From an uncultured Eubacteriales bacterium (GTDB lineage Bacteria > Bacillota_A > Clostridia > Oscillospirales > CAG-272), in NCBI GenBank assembly GCA_900557635.1, contig USTB01000064.1, positions 1 to 5,843 on the forward strand: a stretch of 5,843 nt of DNA, in the 5' to 3' direction. How positions within the stretch are numbered: position 1 is the stretch's first letter; each line of letters begins with the position of its first letter. Positions 1-5,621 of the stretch are shown piece by piece. The notes beneath the pieces are model-generated. The model was not told the origin of the DNA. It did not search any database and saw only the letters and a list, made by a program, of their open reading frames with translations. The position numbers were made by a program, and so were the translations under genes.

Positions 1-615
1 ATGCTCGTCCTCCTTGTGTATGTGGGCGGCATAGCCATTCTGATCACCAACCGCGATCCGGCGGCGGCAAAGCAGGATGTGTGGACCGAGGAAGCGCTTC
101 GTCTTTATCGCGAAGATCCGGATGCGTTTTTCGCATACGATTCCAAGGTCAGTCCCGAATACACAAGCAACGGCAATTTCTTTGTCAGCAACCTTGTCTA
201 TCTGCAATCCGCAAATCAGCTCGAGATCACGGTGCGCTTCAACAAAAGCACCCTGTCCCACGCCAAGGACGATTTTTCTCTGGATGCCGTGCCCGAATGG
301 GACTGCTTTTCCTATACCCTGCATCTGGAGGACGGCACTGTTCTGGAAAATCCGAGCTACGTCCACTTTGAAAAGACCCGACACCATTACCTGCGCATGG
401 TCTTTGACGGCGCCGAGGAGCTTCGCGGCAGGAAAGTGACCCTGCGCTTCGGCTATCAGCGGGACGGAGACGAAGTCCCGTCCGAGTACGGAGAGATCGT
501 TCTGCTGGGCGAAGGCTCAAAATTCAGTCAACACAAATTCAGAAAGAAAGATCTGCCCGAGGGCAACTGCACCGCAGGGCTGACCGTTGCGTATGACACG
601 GAGGAAAACGCATGA
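1..615 (+). CDS. Membrane-anchored hypothetical protein (possibly 5'-incomplete)
   Basis: I do not recognise this 204-residue protein. Residues 2-16 form a short hydrophobic run ending before N17-R18-D19, which suggests an uncleaved N-terminal anchor or signal sequence with the rest outside the cytoplasm. The following ~185 residues are polar, with alternating hydrophobic positions and many aromatic residues around 60-160, suggesting a beta-rich globular domain; no catalytic motif is visible. The ATG is the first base of the window. The hydrophobic run is shorter than a usual membrane helix and has no preceding basic residues, so the true start may lie further upstream. The stop overlaps the next start in an ATGA, so the two proteins are probably translationally coupled and perhaps functionally linked. 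Coding status is well supported by the open frame, codon use and overlap; function is unknown. Confidence 0.75.
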   Translation: MLVLLVYVGGIAILITNRDPAAAKQDVWTEEALRLYREDPDAFFAYDSKVSPEYTSNGNFFVSNLVYLQSANQLEITVRFNKSTLSHAKDDFSLDAVPEWDCFSYTLHLEDGTVLENPSYVHFEKTRHHYLRMVFDGAEELRGRKVTLRFGYQRDGDEVPSEYGEIVLLGEGSKFSQHKFRKKDLPEGNCTAGLTVAYDTEENA

Positions 616-1277
616 TTTTGGATAGTCGGGAAACGACCGTGGCATACCGTTGCCCCCATTGCGGTCAGACCACAGTGAGCGTTGTGGGCGTTTTCGCCCT
701 ATCGGGTGACCTCATCCGCCTGAAATGCGGGTGCAAAAAAAGCGAGCTTCAGATCTCCTACACCTCAGATCGCAAGATCCGTATCACCACGCCGTGTCTG
801 GTTTGCCGGAAGCCCCACACCTTTGTGCTCGGCGCGGGCACGTTTTTCGCGAACCGCGTCCTGACCTATTCCTGCCCCATGACGGGACTGGAGCTGTGCT
901 TCATCGGCAAAAAGGATGAGGTTCTGGCGGCGGCGTCCGAGGCTGACCGTCATCTCCTGGAGCTGATGGACGAGGCGGGCTTGGAAAATCTTGACGAGAT
1001 CAAGTCGCCCGAAGCCGAAGAGGATCGCGAGGATATTTACTTTATCACCGATGTCGTCCGCTTCCTCATCAGCGAATTGCAGGAGGATCACGCCATCCAT
1101 TGCCGCTGTGCCGATCCCGACGATCAGGACATCCAGTTTCGGTTCACCACGGACGAGGACGGCAATCAGACCGTGCATATTTTCTGCAAGACCTGCGGCG
1201 CGGGCGTGGGCTTTCCCATGGTATCGGCGGGCGAAGCCAACCGCTTCCTCACCGCGGACGAACTGAATCTGCAATAA
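612..1277 (+). CDS. Putative zinc-binding protein with 12 paired cysteines
   Basis: This 221-residue protein has exactly twelve cysteines, all in short pairs: CPHC (14-17), CGC (39-41), CLVC (62-65), C88 and C96, CRC (164-166) and CKTC (192-195). The N-terminal CxxC...CxC and the C-terminal CxC...CxxC look like two zinc ribbons of opposite order, with a possible third four-cysteine site in residues 62-96. An acidic, probably helical linker (about 103-150) separates the second and third parts. No signal peptide or membrane segment is seen, so it is probably cytoplasmic. The start overlaps the stop of the preceding gene as ATGA, and the DJ-1-family gene begins 31 bases downstream. I do not recognise a named family. 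Metal binding is inferred from the cysteine pattern; a role in nucleic-acid binding or as a structural scaffold is possible but unsupported. Confidence 0.85.
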   Translation: MILDSRETTVAYRCPHCGQTTVSVVGVFALSGDLIRLKCGCKKSELQISYTSDRKIRITTPCLVCRKPHTFVLGAGTFFANRVLTYSCPMTGLELCFIGKKDEVLAAASEADRHLLELMDEAGLENLDEIKSPEAEEDREDIYFITDVVRFLISELQEDHAIHCRCADPDDQDIQFRFTTDEDGNQTVHIFCKTCGAGVGFPMVSAGEANRFLTADELNLQ

Positions 1278-1298
1278 CAAATAACGTATCATAAATTC

Positions 1299-1303
1299 GG
1301 AGG
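1299..1303 (+). promoter_or_regulatory. Ribosome binding site of the DJ-1-family gene
   Basis: GGAGG lies 5 bases before the ATG at 1309. It fixes the start of the DJ-1-family gene and shows independent ribosome loading after the 31-base gap, unlike the ATGA-coupled junctions on either side. Confidence 0.75.
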
Positions 1304-1308
1304 CACAT

Positions 1309-1866
1309 ATGATTTATTGCCTGTTGGCAGACGGCTTTGAGGAGATCGAGGCACTCTGCCCTGTTGACATTCTGCGTCGCGGCGGCAGAAAGGTGACCGT
1401 TGTCTCCTTCGGACACAGCACCGAGGTTTGCGGCGCGCACGGCATCACCGTAAAAGCCGACACCACGGTACACGAGCTTCTCGCGTCCGATGCATGGGAG
1501 CAAAAGCCGGAAATGCTCATCTTCCCGGGCGGCATGCCGGGCGCAAAAAATCTGGACATGTCACCCGAGACCGACCGACTGCTTTCCGTAGCCAAGGCAC
1601 ACGACGCTTTCCTCTGCGCTATCTGCGCCGCACCCATGATATTGGGCAAACGCGGATTTCTCAAAAACCGCCGCGCCACGTGCTACCCCTCGTTTGAGAC
1701 CTATCTCGACGGCGCTGTGCTGTCCGATGAATCGGTAGTGCGGGACGGAAAGATCATCACCGCGAACGGCATGGGCGCCGCGCTGTCCTTCGGCGTGACC
1801 TTACTCTCTGCCCTTGCGGGGGATGAGGAGGGCGCGCGCATCCGTGCTTCCGTCCTGGCAAAATGA
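1309..1866 (+). CDS. DJ-1/PfpI family protein (YajL/ThiJ-like)
   Basis: The 185-residue protein matches the usual single-domain length of the DJ-1 group. Family landmarks are all present: GFEEIEA at 9-15, whose last Glu (E14) aligns with the conserved acidic partner E18 of human DJ-1; PVDILRRGG at 18-26; IFPGGMPGA at 71-79; the nucleophile elbow AICAAP with reactive Cys106; and TCYP followed by FETYL after it. Members are reported as oxidative-stress chaperones and as glyoxalase or deglycase enzymes; the deglycase role is disputed, so the reaction here should not be assumed. Cys106 is the expected redox-sensitive residue. It is cytoplasmic, with no signal peptide. The stop overlaps the 5-FCL start as ATGA, indicating co-translation. 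Family assignment is firm; biochemical role is open. Confidence 0.93.
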   Translation: MIYCLLADGFEEIEALCPVDILRRGGRKVTVVSFGHSTEVCGAHGITVKADTTVHELLASDAWEQKPEMLIFPGGMPGAKNLDMSPETDRLLSVAKAHDAFLCAICAAPMILGKRGFLKNRRATCYPSFETYLDGAVLSDESVVRDGKIITANGMGAALSFGVTLLSALAGDEEGARIRASVLAK

Positions 1867-2471
1867 CGGGTTTTGTGCCCTCTGCCCATACAAAAGAAGA
1901 AATTCGTCGCGCCGCGATGCAGTTCAGGCGGTCGCTGTCCGATGCGGAAAAATGTGCGCTTGACCGTGCGATCTGTAGGCATCTTATCGGGATGCAAGCC
2001 TTTGCGGAGGCGGACACCGTTCTGCTGTATGCCTCCCTTCCCGATGAAATTCAGTTGGGACTTTGCGCCGATACGGCGTTGCATTGGGGAAAGCGGCTTG
2101 CCTATCCGCGCTGTGCGGACACGGGCAGGAACATGACGTTTCACTGCATCGACGATCCGCGTTCCCTCGTTCGCGGGAAATACGGCATCCCCATGCCGCC
2201 CGACCACTGCCCCGCCATCGCGCCGAACGAGCTGACCCATGCCCTGTGCATTATCCCCGCGCTTGCGTGTGACCGAGACGGAAACCGAATCGGCTACGGC
2301 GGCGGATATTACGACCGCTTCCTTGTCCGCTTTCCCGGCGCGGCTGTGTGTGCCGTCTATTCTTCCCTGTTTTTTCCGCAGTTGCCCTGTGAGAACCACG
2401 ACCGTCCTGCGGACGCAATCATTACCGAGAAAGGAGTTCGGTGGATCCGTGCTGACCAAGAAAAACGCTGA
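1863..2471 (+). CDS. 5-formyltetrahydrofolate cyclo-ligase (5,10-methenyl-THF synthetase)
   Basis: The enzyme converts 5-formyl-tetrahydrofolate to 5,10-methenyl-tetrahydrofolate using ATP, returning an inhibitory storage folate to the one-carbon pool in the cytoplasm. At 202 residues it has the normal family length. The signature NRIGYGGGYYDRFL begins at residue 141; this glycine-rich loop contributes to nucleotide and phosphate binding. Other family features are the N-terminal helix with KEEIRRAA and RRSLS (11-26), YASLPDEIQ (56-64), and a C-terminal segment CENHDRPAD then ITEKG, corresponding to the usual E-x-H-D-x-x-x-D motif. The ATG at 1863 is chosen because it gives an ATGA overlap with the DJ-1 gene and places KEEIRR at the expected distance; there is no good nearby ribosome site, consistent with coupling. 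The 3' end overlaps the next gene by 23 bases. Gene names fau, ygfA and yqgN are used in other species. Confidence 0.95.
   Translation: MTGFVPSAHTKEEIRRAAMQFRRSLSDAEKCALDRAICRHLIGMQAFAEADTVLLYASLPDEIQLGLCADTALHWGKRLAYPRCADTGRNMTFHCIDDPRSLVRGKYGIPMPPDHCPAIAPNELTHALCIIPALACDRDGNRIGYGGGYYDRFLVRFPGAAVCAVYSSLFFPQLPCENHDRPADAIITEKGVRWIRADQEKR
2431..2436 (+). promoter_or_regulatory. Ribosome binding site deciding a GTG start
   Basis: AAGGAG lies inside the 3' end of the 5-FCL gene, 12 bases before the GTG at 2449. The spacing is longer than ideal, but no other in-frame start is near: the upstream in-frame ATG (2239) would overlap 5-FCL by more than 200 bases, and the next one would delete the first membrane helix. 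Confidence 0.5.
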
Positions 2472-3516
2472 TATTCCAACAAAGTCAAAAAAAAGCATCG
2501 ACAATACACCCGTCCGCCGTCCGTCCACCACGCCGCCGAGCACAGATCCGAGGAGCACAGACGACAGCGGCTCTCATGCCCTCGGCAGGGTCAAGCCCTT
2601 CCTGCTTGCTCCCCTTTTGCCCCTCTTTATCGTCGTCCTCAATTTCGGCATGCGCTTTCTGCCCGATCTGACCGTGCATGTCAACAATACGGACAGCCTG
2701 TATATCATCCTGATCCTTTTGCAGATCGTGGTCATTGTCCTTCCCGGTATTTTCTACTGCAAGCTCCGCGGCTCCGGCTTTGCCCTGCGTCTGCGGCTAC
2801 GTCTGCCCTCCCCGAACCGCGTGGCGTTTGGCGTGCTCGGCTTATTTCTCATCCTGTTCGGGACGGCGATCATAAAATCCGCATACGTCGCGCTCGGCAC
2901 GGGATATAACAATCTCTATTTTCTCAATCTCTACGGCTATATCTCCCAGGCGAATCTGTCCACGGTCTCCGATGCCGTGTACAGTATTATCACATTTGCC
3001 ATCGTTCCCGCAATCGCGACCGAATTTGTGTACCGCGGCATTCTCATCCGCGAATATGCCGACGGCGGATACGGTCCTGTGTGCGCAGTCTTTTTCTCGG
3101 CACTGCTCTATGCCTCGCTGGCGTCCTCACCCAAGACCGTTCCCATCCTGTTTTACACGGGTCTGGTGCTCGGCATCGTCTTCTTTTCCACGCACTCCCT
3201 GCTTTATTCCATGCTCATCAGCGCCGTGCTTTCGGTCTGCGACCTGTTCGGCGAAACCTTCCTTCTGCATGTTGCGGCGCAGAGGGCGTATTCCGTCCTT
3301 CTGTTCTTCCTGCTCGTTACCGCATTTCTCGTTGTCCTGCTTCTTACCGTGCGGGAGGCGGAACGGATTCTGCACAATGAGGGCGTGTTCGGTGCGGCGG
3401 TTCCGTCCTATCTGCGCACGGAGACCTCTCAAAAGGCGGCATTCGGCATGTGCCTGATCTCGCCATCCCTTCTTCTGTGCATTGCCGTTACGGCAGTCAA
3501 GCTATTGTGGATCTGA
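2449..3516 (+). CDS. Multi-pass membrane protein, CPBP/CAAX-protease-like, apparently catalytically dead
   Basis: From the GTG start the protein has 355 residues. Residues 1-47 are hydrophilic and rich in Lys, Ser, Thr and Pro, probably a disordered cytoplasmic tail. Hydrophobic segments follow at about 49-68, 84-103, 124-142, 173-190, 207-226, 230-247, 250-267, 282-301 and 332-353, so seven to nine membrane helices are likely. Residues 183-268 resemble the core of the CPBP (Rce1/Abi-like) intramembrane protease family: VPAIATEFVYRGIL has the place of the usual EExxxR motif, and GLVLGIVFFSTHSLLYSMLI resembles the segment before motif 3. The motif residues are altered: T191-E192 in place of Glu-Glu, A225 where FxxxH would have His, and S258/S262 where the last His and Asn/Asp are expected. 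A scaffold or regulatory role is therefore more likely than proteolysis. It overlaps 5-FCL by 23 bases and precedes mltG by 76. The membrane call is firm; the family call is moderate. Confidence 0.85.
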   Translation: MLTKKNADIPTKSKKSIDNTPVRRPSTTPPSTDPRSTDDSGSHALGRVKPFLLAPLLPLFIVVLNFGMRFLPDLTVHVNNTDSLYIILILLQIVVIVLPGIFYCKLRGSGFALRLRLRLPSPNRVAFGVLGLFLILFGTAIIKSAYVALGTGYNNLYFLNLYGYISQANLSTVSDAVYSIITFAIVPAIATEFVYRGILIREYADGGYGPVCAVFFSALLYASLASSPKTVPILFYTGLVLGIVFFSTHSLLYSMLISAVLSVCDLFGETFLLHVAAQRAYSVLLFFLLVTAFLVVLLLTVREAERILHNEGVFGAAVPSYLRTETSQKAAFGMCLISPSLLLCIAVTAVKLLWI

Positions 3517-3565
3517 CCCCCGAAGCATTCAAATCAACTTCGACACGTTTTCCGGATCATACAGC

Positions 3566-3579
3566 GCCGCTTCGGCGGC
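3566..3579 (+). promoter_or_regulatory. cUUCGg tetraloop hairpin before the mltG ribosome site
   Basis: GCCGC-TTCG-GCGGC forms a perfect 5-bp GC stem closed by a C(UUCG)G loop, one of the most stable RNA tetraloops known. It lies in the 76-base gap between the CPBP-like gene and mltG, and its 3' edge is 2 bases from the GAGG of the mltG ribosome site. No T-run follows, so it is not a classical terminator. It may modulate ribosome access, protect the mltG mRNA 5' end, or mark a processing site; these roles are inference. Confidence 0.55.
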
Positions 3580-3581
3580 AT

Positions 3582-3585
3582 GAGG
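3582..3585 (+). promoter_or_regulatory. Ribosome binding site of mltG
   Basis: GAGG lies 7 bases before the ATG at 3593, which is good spacing. It supports this ATG as the start even though the first ~190 residues of the protein are low-complexity. Confidence 0.65.
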
Positions 3586-3592
3586 TATTATC

Positions 3593-5242
3593 ATGAACGA
3601 ATCAAACGAAAATAACCGTCCCCGCACACCGGATGAATCCGAACCCGATTTTTCCACGGTTCTGCGGCGACGCCCCACGGCTAAGCCGAACACCGCAGGG
3701 CAGACGAACGGTACAGGGGTGAACAATGCGCCCCGTCCCCGTCCCCGTCCCGCGCCGACCGGACAGAACGCCGCCGGACAACAGACCTCGCGTTCCCTGC
3801 CTGAGGAAAGACCGCACCAGAAGGCATCCCCCACGGGCGATACCCGCGTGATGCCAGCCGTCTCTTCCACGGAAAAATCAGCGCAGACCGCAAAGCCCGC
3901 ACCCGCCAGAGCCAACGCTCCCGTGCCGCGTGTCGCCAATCAGCCTCGCGGCAACGCGCCGTCGGTCGACTGGACGGCACCGAGCAAAAAGGCATCTCCC
4001 GCGACAGCTCGCGGGCAGAGCCGTGCCGTCGGTCACACCTCGATGACCTCCGCGCAAAGTGCGGTCATGACCCACAACGCGCAGGGTGCGCCCAACACCC
4101 GCAAGAAGAAGGCGTCCAAAAAGCATCGGAACAGCGGGCTTCAGGAAGCACCGCGCACAGGCATGCTCAATTCCGTGCTCAAAGCAATCATCTATATCAT
4201 GTTTATTCTGGTCACGTCCGGCTTTCTGAGCTACTTCGGCATCACCGTGTGTAATGATGTATTCGCGTTCGTCAAGGATACGTCCGAGGTCGAGGTCACT
4301 ATTCCGCAGAACGCGACCATCGACGACGTCAAAAGGATCCTGTCCGATGCCGACGTCATCAGCTATCCCAGCATCTTCAAGCTCTACTCTTCCCTGAGAA
4401 AGGACAACGGAAAGTATGTTGCAGGTAACTACACGGTTTCTCCCGCCATGAACTATGACATGCTTCTCAAGGCATTCAAAGAGGTCAAGCCGGAGCGCAC
4501 CGAATTGCGCATAACCATTCCCGAGGGCTTGACCGTTGATGATACCATCAAGCTTTTGGTGGAAAAGGGAATCGGCATCCGCGAACGTTATATCGACGTG
4601 ATCAACAACTACGACTACGATTTCTGGTTCATGGACAGCGTCAATGAGATCTGGTCGCACCACGGCGAGGCGGGCAATCCCTACGAGCAAAGAAAGTACC
4701 GTCTGGAGGGCTATCTGTTCCCCGATACCTACTACTTCTTCTCGGATTCCAACGAGGAAACCGTGGTCTACAAGTTGCTTCTGCGTTTCAGTCAGCTCTT
4801 TACACAAGAGCTTCGCGACCGTTGTACCGAACTGAATTATTCGGTTGACCAAATCGTAACGCTGGCTTCCATCGTTCAGGCGGAGGCAAAGTATGAGGCG
4901 GAATATAAGACCATTTCTTCGGTTTTCTGGAACCGTCTCAACAATCCGAACTACGAAACCGTGGGCAAACTGGACAGTGATGCCACTGTACAATATATCT
5001 TCGACGAGCATAAGACCGATCTGACCCAAGAGGATACCGCCATCGACAATCCCTATAACACCTATGTCTACAAGGGACTGCCGCCGAGCGCCATCTGTAA
5101 TCCGTGCTACAGCGCTATCCTGCGCGCCATGTATCCCGCCTCCACAAATTACTACTACTTTGTGGCGCAAAAGAACGGATACAGCCTCTTTGCAACCACG
5201 TACCAACAGCACGTGCAAAACAAGCTCAAAGCATTGTCATAA
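3593..5242 (+). CDS. mltG: Endolytic murein transglycosylase MltG (YceG-like)
   Basis: MltG cleaves nascent peptidoglycan glycan strands at the outer face of the membrane, leaving a 1,6-anhydro-MurNAc end, and is thought to end strand elongation near synthesis complexes. This 549-residue protein has three parts. Residues 1-190 are hydrophilic and low-complexity (Pro, Arg, Ala, Thr, Gln), with a PRPRPRP run at 47-53 and a basic TRKKKASKKHR patch before the membrane. Residues about 195-217 form one membrane helix, placing the C-terminus outside. The ectodomain opens with a LysM-like part (about 230-290) and continues with YceG hallmarks: LEGYLFPDTY (371-380), LASIVQAEA (424-432) with E431 as probable catalytic glutamate, VFWNRL, LDSDATVQY (460-468), NPYNTY and GLPPSAICNP (495-504). 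In E. coli the catalytic Glu218 lies in the equivalent ASIVEKET motif. The gene ends the array and is followed by a pentamer repeat and a hairpin terminator. Confidence 0.95.
   Translation: MNESNENNRPRTPDESEPDFSTVLRRRPTAKPNTAGQTNGTGVNNAPRPRPRPAPTGQNAAGQQTSRSLPEERPHQKASPTGDTRVMPAVSSTEKSAQTAKPAPARANAPVPRVANQPRGNAPSVDWTAPSKKASPATARGQSRAVGHTSMTSAQSAVMTHNAQGAPNTRKKKASKKHRNSGLQEAPRTGMLNSVLKAIIYIMFILVTSGFLSYFGITVCNDVFAFVKDTSEVEVTIPQNATIDDVKRILSDADVISYPSIFKLYSSLRKDNGKYVAGNYTVSPAMNYDMLLKAFKEVKPERTELRITIPEGLTVDDTIKLLVEKGIGIRERYIDVINNYDYDFWFMDSVNEIWSHHGEAGNPYEQRKYRLEGYLFPDTYYFFSDSNEETVVYKLLLRFSQLFTQELRDRCTELNYSVDQIVTLASIVQAEAKYEAEYKTISSVFWNRLNNPNYETVGKLDSDATVQYIFDEHKTDLTQEDTAIDNPYNTYVYKGLPPSAICNPCYSAILRAMYPASTNYYYFVAQKNGYSLFATTYQQHVQNKLKALS
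3731..3751 (+). repeat. In-gene CCCCGT hexamer repeat
   Basis: Three perfect CCCCGT copies plus a partial fourth encode the alternating Pro-Arg run at residues 47-53 of MltG. The repeat length is a multiple of three, so copy-number change would lengthen or shorten the tail without breaking the frame. Confidence 0.8.
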
Positions 5243-5250
5243 TTACGAAA

Positions 5251-5295
5251 GCAAAGCGAAGCAACGCAATGCGAGACAATGTGAGGCAAGTCAAA
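5251..5295 (+). repeat. Degenerate pentanucleotide array, consensus GCRAN
   Basis: Nine consecutive in-register pentamers read GCAAA, GCGAA, GCAAC, GCAAT, GCGAG, ACAAT, GTGAG, GCAAG and TCAAA. Six fit GCRAN exactly and the other three each differ at one base; all nine have purine-A at positions 3-4. The array begins 8 bases after the mltG stop, and a weaker A-rich 5-base rhythm continues to about 5315. It could be a decayed microsatellite. Confidence 0.6.
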
Positions 5296-5316
5296 TAAAG
5301 CGAATCAAGGTAAATA

Positions 5317-5337
5317 ATGCGGAAATCGTCTCCGCAT
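5317..5337. repeat. 7-bp inverted repeat
   Basis: ATGCGGA and TCCGCAT are perfect inverted copies around a 7-base loop. No T-run follows on the + strand, so alone it is not a terminator; it stands 11 bases before the stronger terminator hairpin. Confidence 0.5.
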
Positions 5338-5348
5338 AACATCATTAC

Positions 5349-5383
5349 AAACGGGCAACTCGCATGTGCGGCTTGCCCGTTTT
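5349..5383 (+). terminator. Probable mltG operon terminator
   Basis: AAACGGGCAA (5349-5358) and TTGCCCGTTT (5373-5382) form a perfect 10-bp stem. The 14-base loop contains a further CGCA/TGCG pairing. The 3' arm runs directly into TTTT ending at 5383, a short U-tract. The hairpin lies about 106 bases after the mltG stop with no other gene between. Termination is likely but may be partial given the short T-run. Confidence 0.6.
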
Positions 5384-5428
5384 CGCATAGTCTCGGAAAG
5401 TGCGGCACAGACTTCGCGCCCGCGTCGT

Positions 5429-5452
5429 ACAGGCGCGGCAAGCCGCGCCTGT
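5429..5452. repeat. Strong 10-bp GC hairpin
   Basis: ACAGGCGCGG and CCGCGCCTGT are perfect inverted copies around a CAAG loop. Only TTT follows on the + strand before CGCG, so terminator function is uncertain. It sits 4 bases before the next, longer inverted repeat. Confidence 0.6.
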
Positions 5453-5456
5453 TTCG

Positions 5457-5512
5457 CGGATCGGCGGCGATAAAACTGCGAGTTTACGCAAAAACATCAA
5501 GCCGCCGATCCG
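5457..5512. repeat. 12-bp inverted repeat with 32-base loop
   Basis: CGGATCGGCGGC (5457-5468) and GCCGCCGATCCG (5501-5512) are perfect inverted copies. The loop contains its own AAACT/AGTTT pairing (5473-5485) or alternatively TGCG/CGCA (5477-5490). A competing pairing AAGCC/GGCTT (5499-5503 with 5516-5520) would break the outer stem. Such nested, alternative folds occur in regulatory RNAs and in small palindromic elements; which applies here cannot be told. Confidence 0.6.
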
Positions 5513-5547
5513 TCGGGCTTAGCATGTACTTCCTCCCGCATTCCTGC

Positions 5548-5621
5548 AAAATCGAAAGCACCGTCCGTGCAATTTTCCAATTCCTCGAACAGCTTTGCCG
5601 ACAGCTCCCTTTACGCAAAGG
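5548..5621. repeat. Cluster of small palindromes resembling a Firmicutes intergenic repeat
   Basis: The patch holds an AAAAT/ATTTT stem (5548-5576) enclosing GCAC/GTGC, then a small CGGC/GCTG-type fold on the minus strand near 5592-5600, then a CCTTT-ACGC-AAAGG hairpin (5608-5621). On the minus strand it reads AAAGGGAGCTGTCGGC then AAAGCTG, GAGG and AATTG, which recalls from memory a small palindromic repeat frequent between genes of gut Clostridia. Family membership is inference from recollection, not from a search. Confidence 0.4.

Noticed and set aside
2239..2448. Upstream extension of the CPBP-like gene to the ATG at 2239
   Set aside because: This would overlap the conserved C-terminal part of 5-FCL by over 200 bases; the added residues look like out-of-frame translation of that gene.
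1701..2558. 285-codon minus-strand frame across the DJ-1, 5-FCL and CPBP-like genes
   Set aside because: It spans three well-supported forward genes and their overlaps, has no recognisable domain, and is best explained as a shadow frame.
3517..3592. Promoter for mltG in the 76-base gap
   Set aside because: I see no convincing -35/-10 pair with proper spacing; the only TATTAT-like string overlaps the ribosome site region just before the ATG.
3878..5218. Long 446-codon open frame antisense to mltG
   Set aside because: It mirrors the clearly coding mltG frame; GC-rich third positions suppress stops in this antisense register. Its product is a low-diversity Val/Ile/Asp/Gly/Arg-rich string with no recognisable motif.
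5226..5441. 71-codon minus-strand frame overlapping the mltG end
   Set aside because: It covers the pentamer array and terminator stems and has no ribosome site or family resemblance.
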